64,000 bases of DNA from Acidimicrobiales bacterium (GCA_025456085.1 JALOLF010000001.1:41561-105560), one strand, 5' to 3'; shown: positions 8,822-20,028, counted from the first letter of the stretch. Program-made: numbers and translations. The notes: a model not told the origin generated them from the letters alone.

Positions 8822-9198
8822 CTGCCGGCCCCCTCCGCGATGTGTGCCACTGCTCGTTGCACGAACCGCCTCAACTCCTCGAAGGAACACTCGACTGCGT
8901 CCGGACTGGCTGTGACCAGGTAGACCCCGGCCGGCACCCGCCCCTGGGACACGAGCTCCGTGAAGACGTGGCGCAGGCGCCGTCGGAGCCGATTCCGCTG
9001 CACAGCATTGCCGACCTTCCTCCCCAGGGCGAATGCCAGCTGCACCTGGGACCCCGACCTGCTCCTCCGCCCGAGCCGGACACCGTCGGCCCGGTCGGCG
9101 AGGGGCAGGTGGACGACCGTGATCGGCCCGCTCCGGCGACGGCGACCGGACCGCCGGAGCTCGGCGAAGGTCGACCGCTCACCGACGGCACCGATCAG
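8818..9198 (-). CDS. rnpA: Ribonuclease P protein component (non-standard start)
   Basis: RnpA is the protein subunit that helps RNase P RNA cut the 5' leader from pre-tRNA. The 126 residues contain the ERSTFAEL N-terminal block and the signature [19 protein letters not shown]. No ATG, GTG or TTG in this frame lies between position 9384 and a GTG well inside the conserved part. The best short start is CTG at 9198, which overlaps the rpmH stop as CTGA and gives the usual (M)IGxxxERSTF beginning. The alternative is ATG at 9384, which would make a 188-residue protein spanning all of rpmH in another frame. The product is sure; the start is not. Confidence 0.85.
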   Translation of the reverse strand: MIGAVGERSTFAELRRSGRRRRSGPITVVHLPLADRADGVRLGRRSRSGSQVQLAFALGRKVGNAVQRNRLRRRLRHVFTELVSQGRVPAGVYLVTASPDAVECSFEELRRFVQRAVAHIAEGAGR

Positions 9199-9329
9199 GC
9201 GGACAGGCGCGTCCGCCCCTTGAGACGGCGGGACCGGACGACTGCACGGCCGGCGCGTGTGGACATGCGGTGCCGGAAACCGTGCCTCTTGGCACGGCGC
9301 CGGTTGTTCGGTTGGTACGTGCGCTTCAC
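9195..9329 (-). CDS. rpmH: 50S ribosomal protein L34
   Basis: This 44-residue ribosomal protein begins [20 protein letters not shown] after its start residue and ends in [10 protein letters not shown], essentially the textbook L34 sequence. It starts at a GTG preceded by AGGAGG (9338-9343) with an eight-base spacer. It is the first gene of the leftward rpmH-rnpA-yidD-yidC-jag-rsmG operon and is divergent from dnaA, the standard bacterial arrangement. Its stop overlaps the proposed CTG start of rnpA. Confidence 0.96.
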   Translation of the reverse strand: MKRTYQPNNRRRAKRHGFRHRMSTRAGRAVVRSRRLKGRTRLSA

Positions 9330-9367
9330 GTCGACGTCCTCCTGTGCGCCCGACCGGGGCACGATGC

Positions 9368-9734
9368 TGTGGAAAAACCTTCATCACGGTCGGCGGCAAC
9401 CCCGGACGTGTGCAGCACAGCGGGGACGGAGCGCCCTCGGAGAAGGCACCCGCGCGGTAGCGAACGACAACCGCCGCGAACCGGGACAGCCTAGACGGGG
9501 ACGCCTCCGCTCGCCAACCGCGCCGCTCGGGACACCTCCGCTCGACCCGCACCACGCCTGTCCACAGCCCGTGTGCGCGCCCTGCCCACCGGTGCTACGG
9601 TCGCTCTCGCTCTGGGGCGGCACCGGCCGCACTCGTGGGTGAACCCAGGGCCTCGAAACAGACAATGGTGCACGTCGGGCGAGGTCGTCCGGCACGTCCA
9701 CTTGGTCCACAGCTGTGGATGGTCCTGTGGACGT
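9368..9734. promoter_or_regulatory. rpmH-dnaA divergent region with DnaA boxes
   Basis: The 433 bases between rpmH and dnaA hold no gene. DnaA-box-like sites are TGTGGAAAA (9368-9376), CTGTCCACA (9558-9566), TGGTCCACA (9703-9711), TGTGGATGG (9714-9722) and TGTGGACGT (9726-9734). Two of them form the 14-base palindrome TCCACAGCTGTGGA at 9706-9719, close to the dnaA start. This fits DnaA autoregulation and part of the origin. Promoters for both operons must lie here, but I could not place them reliably. Confidence 0.6.
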
Positions 9735-9762
9735 TCGACGGGCTGGGGAGGCGTTCACGCTG

Positions 9763-11163
9763 GTGAGCGAGGCTGAAGTCCTGTGGAGATCCTGTGCGGA
9801 ACTGCTCCGCGGACAGGTGTCGGAGGCCGTCTGGCTGACGTCGTTCAGCGCCGTCGAACCGCGGTCGCTCGATGGCACCCGACTCGTGCTCGCGGTGCCG
9901 AGCAGCGTCGTGCGCGACCGCATCGAGGGCCGCTACCTGGCGCTCGTGGAGGGAGCCCTGGCCGACACCGGAGCCGACGGCATCCAGGTCGCGATCGAGG
10001 TGCGCACCGATCCGTCGCCGGTCGTCGACTACGACACGGAGCTCGGTCCCGACGAGCACGAGACACCCGGCCCGTCCGCCGTCCCGGAACTGACCGAGCC
10101 CGCCGGGCCCAACCGGGACGGGGACCAGACGCCCGGAGCCGGAGGCGCGACGCGCTACACCTTCGACGCCTTCGTCATCGGCACGTCGAACCGCTTCGCG
10201 CACGCGGCCGCACTGGCCGTGGCCGAGACGCCCGCCCGGTCCTACAACCCGTTGTTCATCTACGGCGGCGCCGGACTCGGCAAGACGCATCTCCTGCAGG
10301 CCATCGCTCACTACGTGGGTGAGCACTACCCCACCTACACGGTCCGCTACGTCTCGACCGAGTACTTCCTCAACCAGTACGTGGACGCGATCCGCACCGG
10401 TGAGATGGCCGACTTCAAGAAGCGCTACCGCGACGTCGACGTCCTGCTGCTCGACGACATCCAGTTCATCGAGGGCAAGGAGGGCCTCCAGGAGGAGCTG
10501 TTCCACACCTTCAACGCCATCTACGAGCACAACCGCCAGATCGTGCTCTCCTCGGATCGGCCACCCGATGCCATCTCCACCCTCGAGGACCGTCTGCGCA
10601 GCCGGTTCCGCATGGGTCTCACCACCGAGATCAACCCACCGGACCTCGAGACCCGGCTGGCCATCCTGCGCAAGAAGGCCGAGGGTGAGCACTCCCCGGT
10701 GCCGGCCGACGTGCTCGAGTTCATCGCCACCCACATCACCAACAACATCCGCGAGCTCGAGGGAGCGCTCATCCGGGTCACCGCCTACGCCAGCCTCACC
10801 GGCGAGGAGCTCTCGCTGGACCTGGCCGAGAAGGTGCTGGGTGACCTGCTCAAGGACAGCGAACCCCGCCCCATCACGCCCGACCTCATCCTGCGCAAGA
10901 CCTCCGAGATGTTCGGGTTCAGCATCGAGGAGATCAAGGGCAAGAGCCGACGGCGGCCGCTCGTCACCGCCCGCCAGATCGGCATGTACGTCTTCCGCGA
11001 GATGACCGACCTCAGCTACCCGGCGATCGCGAGGGAGTTCGGCGGGCGCGACCACACCACGGTGATCCACGCCGTGGAGAAGGTCGGCGGCCTGATGAAG
11101 GAACGGCGTCAGATCTACGACCAGGTGACCTCGCTCACCCAGAGCATCCGCAACGGGAGCTGA
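9763..11163 (+). CDS. dnaA: Chromosomal replication initiator DnaA
   Basis: DnaA binds DnaA boxes, melts oriC and helps load the replicative helicase. With the GTG at 9763 the protein has 466 residues: an N-terminal domain I (SEAEVLWRSCAELLRGQ), a variable acidic linker, the AAA+ core with Walker A GGAGLGKTH at 168-176 and Walker B LLLDDIQF near 228-235, and the DNA-binding domain IV with GGRDHTTVIHA from about 427. GGGGAGG lies upstream, a little far at 11 bases. An earlier GTG at 9715 is possible but would start inside the palindromic box region. Confidence 0.96.
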   Translation: MSEAEVLWRSCAELLRGQVSEAVWLTSFSAVEPRSLDGTRLVLAVPSSVVRDRIEGRYLALVEGALADTGADGIQVAIEVRTDPSPVVDYDTELGPDEHETPGPSAVPELTEPAGPNRDGDQTPGAGGATRYTFDAFVIGTSNRFAHAAALAVAETPARSYNPLFIYGGAGLGKTHLLQAIAHYVGEHYPTYTVRYVSTEYFLNQYVDAIRTGEMADFKKRYRDVDVLLLDDIQFIEGKEGLQEELFHTFNAIYEHNRQIVLSSDRPPDAISTLEDRLRSRFRMGLTTEINPPDLETRLAILRKKAEGEHSPVPADVLEFIATHITNNIRELEGALIRVTAYASLTGEELSLDLAEKVLGDLLKDSEPRPITPDLILRKTSEMFGFSIEEIKGKSRRRPLVTARQIGMYVFREMTDLSYPAIAREFGGRDHTTVIHAVEKVGGLMKERRQIYDQVTSLTQSIRNGS

Positions 11164-11441
11164 GCGGTGGCCGGCGCGCTCCCGAGGGTGACGACCACCC
11201 CTCCCGGTCCTGGGGGCAACACCGTGGACCGTGGTGTGGACGACGCCGTTCACGGCGTGGACAACTCCGGGCCAATCCCCCGTCGCCGCCGCGTTGCATG
11301 CCAACCTGTGAGATCTGGGGATGTTCGCCGGACAACCGAACCCGGCCTGACCAGCGAAAACCGCTGTTCTCCACAATCCACAGCCCTTATCACCATCATT
11401 GGCTGAGGAACAGCTGACCAGTAGGAAAGAGAGCTCGACCG
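11164..11441. other. Probable chromosome origin oriC between dnaA and dnaN
   Basis: This 278-base gap is where actinobacterial origins usually lie. DnaA-box-like sites are TGTGGACGA (11235-11243), CGTGGACAA (11256-11264), TTCTCCACA (11367-11375) and the adjoining CAATCCACA (11374-11382). A comparatively AT-rich stretch (CCCTTATCACCATCATTGG, from 11384) follows and could be the unwinding element. All boxes deviate by one or more bases from TTGTCCACA, and the region is short, so the true origin may include the rpmH-dnaA gap. Confidence 0.65.
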
Positions 11442-12539
11442 GTGAAGTTCCGATGTGAACGCGACGTCCTGGCCGACGTGCTCGGCACCGCGGGCAAGGC
11501 CGTCTCGGCCAGGGGTGGCGCGCTGCCCGTGCTCAGCTGTCTGCGGCTCGCCCTCGTGGGCGACACCCTCCGGGTCACCGGCAGTGACCTCGACCTGACC
11601 ATCACCGCCACCGCCGAGGTCGACGGCACGGCCGACGGCGAGGCAGTCATCCCGTCCAAGCTGGCAGCCGACATCGTCCGGGTGCTCGAGCCCGGAGCCG
11701 TCGAGCTGGAGGTCGGTGACGACGAGGCCACGATCACCCTCGGACGGGCCCAGTTCAACGTGCGGACGATCCCGGGCACGGAGTACCCGCGTCTGCAGGA
11801 ACCTCCCCAGCACGGGGTGACCCTGCCGTCGCACTCGCTGGCCGAGGCCCTGCGTCAGGTCGTCGCCGCAGCCAGCACCGACGACTCGCGCCCCATCCTG
11901 ACCGGCGTGCTCATCACCACCGAGGGCGACGGCCTGCGCCTGGTGGCGACGGACTCCTACCGCCTGGCCATCCGGGATCTGCCCGGCACGTCCCTGCTGG
12001 CCGAGGGCCAGAGCGTGCTGGTTCCGCGCACGGCGCTGCAGGAGCTGGCCCGGGTCGCCGACAAGTCCGCGGAGGTGACGGTTCGCCTCGGCGATCGGGA
12101 TGCTGCGTTCGACGTGGGCGGTGTGTCGCTGATGACCAGGCTCATCGAAGGCGAGTTCCCGCCCTACCGGAGCCTGATCCCCGCCGCGCAGCCGAACCGT
12201 CTCACGATCGGGCGGGAGGCGTTGCTCGACGCGGTGCGTCGGGTGAAGGTGGTGGCCCGCGAGCCGTCGACGCCGGTTCGCCTGGCGTTGCGGGCTGACG
12301 GTGTGGACCTGAGCGCCACGGCCCAGGATGTCGGTACGGCCTTCGAGCAGCTCGACGCCAAGTACGAGGGCACCGAGATGAGCGTGGCCTTCAACCCGGA
12401 CTACCTCATGGCGGGCATCGAGGCGGCCACCGGGGACGAGATCACCCTGGAGACGGTCGACGCGCTCAAGCCGGCACTGCTGCGCTCGGTCGACGTGGCT
12501 GAGTTCCTCTACCTGCTCATGCCGGTGCGCGTCGCCTGA
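11442..12539 (+). CDS. dnaN: DNA polymerase III beta sliding clamp
   Basis: The beta clamp encircles DNA and tethers polymerase III. The 365-residue length fits three clamp domains. Visible landmarks are the N-terminal FRCERDVLADVLG, NVRTIPGTEYPRL in domain 1, DSRPILTGVLI with LVATDSYRLA in domain 2, and the C-terminal YLLMPVRV end typical of the clamp. It starts at a GTG after oriC with AGGAAAGAG upstream. recF follows after 16 bases, so the two are very likely cotranscribed. Confidence 0.96.
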   Translation: MKFRCERDVLADVLGTAGKAVSARGGALPVLSCLRLALVGDTLRVTGSDLDLTITATAEVDGTADGEAVIPSKLAADIVRVLEPGAVELEVGDDEATITLGRAQFNVRTIPGTEYPRLQEPPQHGVTLPSHSLAEALRQVVAAASTDDSRPILTGVLITTEGDGLRLVATDSYRLAIRDLPGTSLLAEGQSVLVPRTALQELARVADKSAEVTVRLGDRDAAFDVGGVSLMTRLIEGEFPPYRSLIPAAQPNRLTIGREALLDAVRRVKVVAREPSTPVRLALRADGVDLSATAQDVGTAFEQLDAKYEGTEMSVAFNPDYLMAGIEAATGDEITLETVDALKPALLRSVDVAEFLYLLMPVRVA

Positions 12540-12555
12540 GCAGCGGCGCGTCGCC

Positions 12556-13644
12556 GTGCACCTGCGCCGACTCTGGCTGCGTGACTTCCGCTGCTACGAG
12601 CAGGCGGAGCTCGTCTTCGACGAGGGTCTCACGGCCCTGTTGGGCCCCAACGGCCACGGCAAGACCAACGTGCTCGAGGCCATCGGGTACCTGGCGTCCC
12701 TGTCGTCGTTCCGGGGTGCTCCCAACGAGGCCCTCGTGCGTGCCGGGGCCACGCAGGCGATCGTGCGGGGCGAGGTGGACAACGCCGGTCGATCGGTGTT
12801 GATCGAGGCCGAGATCAACGCGGTGGGTCGCGGTCGGGTGCAGGTCAACAAGCAGCGCCTGCCTCGTGCCCGGGACCTCTTGGGGGCGCTGCGGGTGACG
12901 GTGTTCTCTCCCGACGATCTCGAGCTCGTCAAGGGCGGGCCGGGGCTGCGGCGAGGGTTCCTCGACGACACGCTCGTGTCCCTGCACCCCCGCTACGACG
13001 CCCTGCGAAGCGATCTGGACCGGGTGTTGCGGCAACGCAACACCCTGCTGAAGCAGGCTGGCGGGCGGTTGTCGGATGACGTGGCGACCACGCTCGACGT
13101 GTGGGACGCCAAGCTGGCGGAGTCCGGCGAAGCGCTCGCCGCCGCTCGCACCGAGCTCGTCGATCGGCTGCGTCCGGCCATGGCCGGTGCGTACGACCGG
13201 GTGGCCGGCCGGCACGCCGAGGTGGCGGCCGTCTACCAGCGCTGCTGGGGCGACGGCTCGCTGGCCGAGGCCGTGGCGGCGTCGCGTCGCGACGATCTGC
13301 GCCGCGGCCTGACCCTGGTCGGTCCGCACCGCGACGAGCTGGCCCTCTCCGTGGGTGCTCTCCCGGCCCGTACCCACGCCTCCCAGGGCGAGCAGCGCTC
13401 ACTCGCCCTGGCCATGCGCCTGGCCTCCCACGAGATCGTGCTGGCCGAGACCGGCACGGCACCGGTGCTGCTGCTCGACGACGTCTTCTCCGAGCTCGAC
13501 CCCGCCCGCAGCGATGCCTTGCTGGCCAACCTCCCGGTCGGGCAGGCGGTTCTGAGCTCCGCCGCCGGACTGCCCCAGGGGGCCCAGCCCGGGCGCGTCT
13601 ACCGGGTGGAGCACGGCCACCTGGCGGTCGCGCCGGCGGCGTGA
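12556..13644 (+). CDS. recF: DNA replication and repair protein RecF
   Basis: RecF is an SMC-like ATPase that loads RecA at gaps through RecOR. The 362 residues begin with LRRLWLRDFRCY, carry Walker A GPNGHGKT at 30-37, and near the C-terminus the signature SQGEQRSLALAMRLA and Walker B LLLDDVFSELD. The start is a GTG shortly after dnaN. dciA follows 33 bases later. Length and motifs are standard. Confidence 0.95.
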   Translation: MHLRRLWLRDFRCYEQAELVFDEGLTALLGPNGHGKTNVLEAIGYLASLSSFRGAPNEALVRAGATQAIVRGEVDNAGRSVLIEAEINAVGRGRVQVNKQRLPRARDLLGALRVTVFSPDDLELVKGGPGLRRGFLDDTLVSLHPRYDALRSDLDRVLRQRNTLLKQAGGRLSDDVATTLDVWDAKLAESGEALAAARTELVDRLRPAMAGAYDRVAGRHAEVAAVYQRCWGDGSLAEAVAASRRDDLRRGLTLVGPHRDELALSVGALPARTHASQGEQRSLALAMRLASHEIVLAETGTAPVLLLDDVFSELDPARSDALLANLPVGQAVLSSAAGLPQGAQPGRVYRVEHGHLAVAPAA

Positions 13645-13677
13645 GCTGCGCCGGAGCGGCCGCGCCACACTGGTGCC

Positions 13678-14028
13678 ATGCCCTGGGAACCGCTGCGCGG
13701 ACCGCGAGACGACCAACCGGCACCGTTCGGCGACGGCCTCGACCGGCTCCTGCGCAACCTGGGGGGGCCGTCCGCTGCCTCGGTGGGCGGGTTGTTCGAG
13801 GACTGGGTGGCGATCGTCGGGGAGGGGGTGGCGGCCCACGCGCAGCCCGGCGTGCTGCGCCAGGGTGCGCTCGTCGTGCTGGTCGACGATCCAGCGTGGG
13901 CCAGTCAGCTCAAGTACCTGCGAACCGACCTGCTCTACAAGCTGCACGCTGCTGGTCACGCGGAGATCACCTCGCTCGAGTTGCGGGTACGCGGCGAGGA
14001 ACGCGGCGGTGGACGCCGACGCAGTTGA
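13678..14028 (+). CDS. dciA: DUF721 protein, DciA-like helicase-loading factor
   Basis: The 116-residue protein carries a DUF721 core (LFEDWVAIVGEGVAAHAQP, GALVVLVDDPAWASQLKYL, LLYKL), the domain of DciA, which is regarded as the widespread bacterial operator of replicative helicase loading. Its place between recF and gyrB matches other actinobacteria. The C-terminus is a short basic tail (GRRRS). The ATG lies 33 bases after recF. The family assignment is by eye; the helicase role is family knowledge. Confidence 0.85.
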   Translation: MPWEPLRGPRDDQPAPFGDGLDRLLRNLGGPSAASVGGLFEDWVAIVGEGVAAHAQPGVLRQGALVVLVDDPAWASQLKYLRTDLLYKLHAAGHAEITSLELRVRGEERGGGRRRS

Positions 14029-14086
14029 GGGCGTCCCGTGGTCGCGCGCGCCCGACGAGGTGTCCCTCGCACGGGCACCGGGCTGG

Positions 14087-14092
14087 TACACT
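14087..14092 (+). promoter_or_regulatory. Weak -10-like hexamer upstream of gyrB
   Basis: TACACT at 14087-14092 lies in the 214-base gap before gyrB and resembles an actinobacterial -10 element. I see no good -35 partner. It is offered only as the best candidate gyrB promoter element in the gap. Confidence 0.3.
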
Positions 14093-14158
14093 GACCGAAT
14101 CGTGATTTCGGCCGCTGACCAGCACTTTTGTCGATGCGGGGCGCCGTGCATCACCTGA

Positions 14159-16177
<2,019 letters not shown>

Positions 16178-16204
16178 GCTGCACACCCTCTTGTTCGGAG
16201 CACC

Positions 16205-18664
16205 ATGAGCGATACCCCACCCGAAGCACCCGGCGACGGCGCCGGCCATGTCGGCGTCGAGCCCATCGAGATCCAGGAGGAGATGGAGCGGTCCTTCCTG
16301 GACTACGCCATGTCCGTCATCACGGCCCGGGCGCTGCCCGACGCCCGCGATGGCCTCAAGCCGGTGCACCGCCGGATCCTCTGGGGCATGTACGACCTGC
16401 GGGTCCTGCCCGACCGACCCACCATGAAGTGCGCCCGCATCACCGGCGAGGTGATGGGGAAGTACCACCCCCACGGCGACTCGGCGATCTACGACGCGCT
16501 GGTGCGCATGGGACAGAGCTTCAGCCTGCGTCATCCACTCATCCACCCCAAGGGCAACTTCGGGTCACCCGACGACCCGCCCGCCGCGGCCCGCTACACC
16601 GAGTGCCGGCTGGCGCCCATCGCCCTGCACATGCTCGACGGCATCGACGAGGACACGGTCGACTTCCTCGACAACTACTCGGGTGAGGTGACCGAGCCGG
16701 TCGTGCTGCCGGCGCGGTTCCCGAACCTGTTGGTGAACGGCTCCCAGGGCATCGCCGTGGGCATGGCGACCAACGTCCCCCCGCACAACCTGGCCGAGGT
16801 CATCGACGCCACCACCCACCTCATCGACAACCCCGACGCCACGCCCGACGACCTGATGGCGTTCGTGAAGGGTCCGGACTTCCCCACCGGCGCGTCCATC
16901 ATGGGGCGCCAGGGCATCCTCGACGCCTATCGCACCGGACGGGGCTCCATCCGTCTGCGGGGCAAGGCCGAGATCGAGGAGGGCAAGCGCAACGACCAGA
17001 TCGTCGTCACCGAGCTGCCCTACCAGGTGAGCCCGAACCAGGTGCTGACCAAGATCCGCGAGCTGGTCGAGTCACGCGAGCTCGAGGGCATCGCCGACCT
17101 GAACGACGAGTCGGCCAAGGGGAAGCTCCGCCTGGTCATCAAGCTGAAGAAGGACGCGCCCGGGCTCGTCATCCTGAACAACCTCTACAAGCGCACACCG
17201 TTGCAGACGAACTTCGCCGTGAACACCGTGGCTCTCGTCGATGGCGTGCCGCGTCTGCTCAACCTGCGCGACGCGCTGCGCGCCTACATCGACCACCAGG
17301 TCGAGGTCATCCGTCGTCGTTCCGAGTACCGGCTCGCCCAGGCCCGGGCCAGGGCCCACATCGTCGAGGGCCTGCTGAAGGCGCTCGACCTCATCGACGA
17401 GATCATCGCCACGATCCGCGCCTCCGAGGACAAGGCGGCGGCCCGCGACGCGCTCATGGCGGCGCCGTTCGAGTTCAGCGAGATCCAGGCCAACCACATC
17501 CTGGACATGCAGCTCTCGCGACTCACCCGCCTGGGACGCGCTCAACTCGAGGAGGAGATGGCCCAGTTGCGCGAGACGATCGCCGAGCTCGAGGCCATCC
17601 TCGCCGACGAGGGCCGGCTGCGCGGCGTGATCAAGACCGAGCTGGGCGAGGTCCGCGAGAAGTACCTGCAGCCCCGCCGCACCGAGGTCACCTACGACAT
17701 CGGTGACATCGACCTCGAGGACCTCATCGAGGACGAGGACCTCGTCGTCACCATGAGCGCCCGGGGTTACATCAAGACCATCACCGCCGACGCGTTCCGC
17801 ACCCAGGCCCGGGGCGGCAAGGGGGTGAAGGGCGGCAAGCTCAAGGACGAGGACTACGTCAGCCACATCATCCACACGTCCGCCCACGCCTACCTGCTGT
17901 TCTTCTCCAGCCTCGGGCGGGTGTACCGCCTGAAGGGGCATGAGATCCCCATGAAGGACCGCACGGCGCGTGGCACGGCGATCGTCAACCTGCTGCCGTT
18001 GCAGCCGAACGAGACGATCCAGTCCATCATCGACACCCGCGACTACGAGACGAACCGCTACCTGTTCTTCGCCACCCGCAACGGCCAGGTGAAGAAGACC
18101 AAGTTCACCGAGTACGACTCGTCGCGTCGCGACGGCCTCATCGCCATCAACCTGAAGGACGGCGACGAGTTGGTGCGGGTGATCCCCACCAACGGCGGCG
18201 ACGACATCTTCATGGTGAGCCGTGCGGGCATGACCATCCGCTTCTCGGAGGACGAGGTGCGTGACATGGGTCGTGCCGCAGCCGGCGTGCGGGGCATGCG
18301 GTTGCGGGCCGAGGACGAGGTGGTCTCCTGCGACGTGGCCCGTGACGACGCGGCCATCCTGTTGGTCACCGACGGCGGCTACGGCAAGCGCACCCAGCTC
18401 GACAAGTTCAACCAGCAGGGTCGCGGCGGCCAGGGCGTGCGCGGCATCAGGATCACGGCGCGCAAGGGCCGCGTGGTGTCCGCCTTCATGGTGGGCATCG
18501 ACGACGAGATCCTCGTGATCGCCTCCGACGGGCAGGTCATCCGTTCCGCAGTGCGGCAGATCTCCTCGCAGGGTCGTGACGCCACCGGCGTGCGGATCAT
18601 GAACCTCGACGAGGGACAGTCGGTGGCATCGGTCGCACTGGTGCTCCAGACCGACGAGGACTGA
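16205..18664 (+). CDS. gyrA: DNA gyrase subunit A
   Basis: GyrA breaks and rejoins DNA in the gyrase heterotetramer. The 819 residues include the winged-helix region with HPHGDSAIYDALVRM, where the quinolone-contact Ser and Asp positions both look wild-type, the catalytic Tyr131 in AARYTECRL, and a C-terminal beta-pinwheel containing the GyrA box QARGGKG. No long acidic tail is present. The ATG follows gyrB closely. The DUF3566 membrane-protein gene downstream is the usual actinobacterial neighbour. Confidence 0.97.
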   Translation: MSDTPPEAPGDGAGHVGVEPIEIQEEMERSFLDYAMSVITARALPDARDGLKPVHRRILWGMYDLRVLPDRPTMKCARITGEVMGKYHPHGDSAIYDALVRMGQSFSLRHPLIHPKGNFGSPDDPPAAARYTECRLAPIALHMLDGIDEDTVDFLDNYSGEVTEPVVLPARFPNLLVNGSQGIAVGMATNVPPHNLAEVIDATTHLIDNPDATPDDLMAFVKGPDFPTGASIMGRQGILDAYRTGRGSIRLRGKAEIEEGKRNDQIVVTELPYQVSPNQVLTKIRELVESRELEGIADLNDESAKGKLRLVIKLKKDAPGLVILNNLYKRTPLQTNFAVNTVALVDGVPRLLNLRDALRAYIDHQVEVIRRRSEYRLAQARARAHIVEGLLKALDLIDEIIATIRASEDKAAARDALMAAPFEFSEIQANHILDMQLSRLTRLGRAQLEEEMAQLRETIAELEAILADEGRLRGVIKTELGEVREKYLQPRRTEVTYDIGDIDLEDLIEDEDLVVTMSARGYIKTITADAFRTQARGGKGVKGGKLKDEDYVSHIIHTSAHAYLLFFSSLGRVYRLKGHEIPMKDRTARGTAIVNLLPLQPNETIQSIIDTRDYETNRYLFFATRNGQVKKTKFTEYDSSRRDGLIAINLKDGDELVRVIPTNGGDDIFMVSRAGMTIRFSEDEVRDMGRAAAGVRGMRLRAEDEVVSCDVARDDAAILLVTDGGYGKRTQLDKFNQQGRGGQGVRGIRITARKGRVVSAFMVGIDDEILVIASDGQVIRSAVRQISSQGRDATGVRIMNLDEGQSVASVALVLQTDED

Positions 18665-18721
18665 GCCGCACCCCACCATCGCCGCGCCTGCGGCCGCTCT
18701 TCCCCCCGCCAGTACGACTCG

Positions 18722-18740
18722 CCGGCGCAGCAGGCGCCGG
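18722..18740. other. Hairpin just upstream of the TadE/G-like gene
   Basis: CCGGCGC (18722-18728) and GCGCCGG (18734-18740) form a 7-bp stem with a 5-base loop, immediately before the GAAGGGAG ribosome binding site at 18741-18748. It could act as a terminator for gyrA or modulate translation of the next gene. Confidence 0.45.
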
Positions 18741-18753
18741 GAAGGGAGCCGTC

Positions 18754-19131
18754 ATGCGACGGGATGGCTCGCCAGGCCGTGAGTGCGGACAGGTGCTCCC
18801 GCTCGTGGCGCTCGTGATGGTGGTGGCGCTCGGGGCGGCGTTGCTCGTGGCCCACCTGGGCACGGTGGCCGTCGACCGGGCGGCTGCACGTTCGGCCGCC
18901 GACGCAGCGGCGTTGGCCGGCGCGGCAGAGGGCGAGGTGGCGGCCCGATGGGCCGCGGGCGCGAACGGCGGCACGCTCGAGCGCTTCGTGTGGGACGGCG
19001 CGCAGGTGGAGGTGACGGTCAGGGTGGGCCGAGCTCGGGCGAGCGCCCGCGCGGTCGCCACGAAGGGTGTTCGACCACCGGTCACAGCCGCCGTGCGCGG
19101 TGACACCGGTGGGGTGGTCGCCATCCCGTAG
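18754..19131 (+). CDS. TadE/TadG-like membrane-anchored secretory protein
   Basis: The 125 residues begin with a short basic region and ECGQVLPLVALVMVVALGAALLV, matching the TadE/TadG (Flp pilus-associated) N-terminal segment in which a Gly precedes a long hydrophobic helix, followed by RSAADAAALAGA, the hallmark of TadG-like proteins. The rest is a short extracytoplasmic part. No other Flp/Tad genes are nearby, so it is an isolated member. GGGAG lies upstream of the ATG. The next gene begins 10 bases later. Confidence 0.75.
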   Translation: MRRDGSPGRECGQVLPLVALVMVVALGAALLVAHLGTVAVDRAAARSAADAAALAGAAEGEVAARWAAGANGGTLERFVWDGAQVEVTVRVGRARASARAVATKGVRPPVTAAVRGDTGGVVAIP

Positions 19132-19141
19132 ACTCTCCGGG

Positions 19142-19867
19142 ATGGCGTCTCCCGAGCCGCAGCCCCTGGTCGATGACCCGTCGCCGTCCGTGGGCGAGCG
19201 GGGCGGTTCGCGGTCCGCAGCGCCCGTCTCGGAGCTGGACGCCGAGTTCTGGGGTGAGCAACGCAGGCCGCGGAGCCGCAAGAACCGCTCGAAGGACAGC
19301 GGCGGTCCCGCCGTGGTGACCGTTGCACCACCACCACCCCCGATTTCGCCGGTGACCGAGGTCGACGCCTCGGCCGAGGTGGAGGTGCCGGCTCCGATGC
19401 AGGCCCCGGCCGAGGTCGAGGCGCCGGTCGACCGGGGAGACGCCAAGGCCGTGGGTCGGCTCAAAGCCCGCAAGGTGCGTCGCATCGTGCGCCACGTGTC
19501 GCCGTGGTCGGTGTTCAAGGTGGCGTTGCTGTTCTACGTCTGCCTCTGGTTGATCCTCATGGTGGCCGGCGTCATCCTCTGGCGGGTCGCCCAGGACGTG
19601 GGCGTCGTGACCAACGTCGAGGACTTCTACGCGGAGTTGATGGGCAAGGAGTTCTACGAGTTCGACGGTCGCCGCATCTTCCGGGCCGGGGCGGTCATCG
19701 GCGGCATCCTCGCCGTGGCATCGACCGGTTTCACCGTGCTGATGACGGTGCTGTTCAACGTCATCAGTGACTTCACGGGCGGGATCCGCTTGTCGGTCAT
19801 CGAGCTCGAGGAAGCTCGGCGGGAGACGCGCCGGCCTCGTGCGGTTCGGGGTGGGTCGGCGGAGTGA
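19142..19867 (+). CDS. DUF3566 transmembrane protein
   Basis: The 241-residue protein has about 110 disordered N-terminal residues rich in Pro, Glu and Val, then a DUF3566-like membrane domain: KVALLFYVCLWLILMVAGVI as the first helix, an external loop with NVEDFYAELMGKEFYEFDG, and a second helix with GGILAVASTGFTVLMTVLFN, ending in a basic tail. DUF3566 proteins sit after gyrA in many actinobacteria. The exact role is unknown to me. The ATG at 19142 overlaps the TadE/G-like gene neither in frame nor in sequence. Confidence 0.85.
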   Translation: MASPEPQPLVDDPSPSVGERGGSRSAAPVSELDAEFWGEQRRPRSRKNRSKDSGGPAVVTVAPPPPPISPVTEVDASAEVEVPAPMQAPAEVEAPVDRGDAKAVGRLKARKVRRIVRHVSPWSVFKVALLFYVCLWLILMVAGVILWRVAQDVGVVTNVEDFYAELMGKEFYEFDGRRIFRAGAVIGGILAVASTGFTVLMTVLFNVISDFTGGIRLSVIELEEARRETRRPRAVRGGSAE

Positions 19868-19921
19868 GTCCGGCTTTCTCCCTCTGGCGGGCAGCGGCTA
19901 TGGTTCGCCTTCCGATGATCC

Positions 19922-19995
<74 letters not shown>

Positions 19996-20003
19996 CGTTT
20001 CCG

Positions 20004-20028
20004 CGGCGGCGCACTCGGGGCGCCGCCG
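20004..20028 (+). terminator. Strong GC hairpin after tRNA-Ile
   Basis: CGGCGGCGC (20004-20012) pairs perfectly with GCGCCGCCG (20020-20028) across a 7-base loop, nine bases after the tRNA. No T-run follows, as is common in GC-rich actinobacteria. It probably ends the tRNA transcript. Confidence 0.65.
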
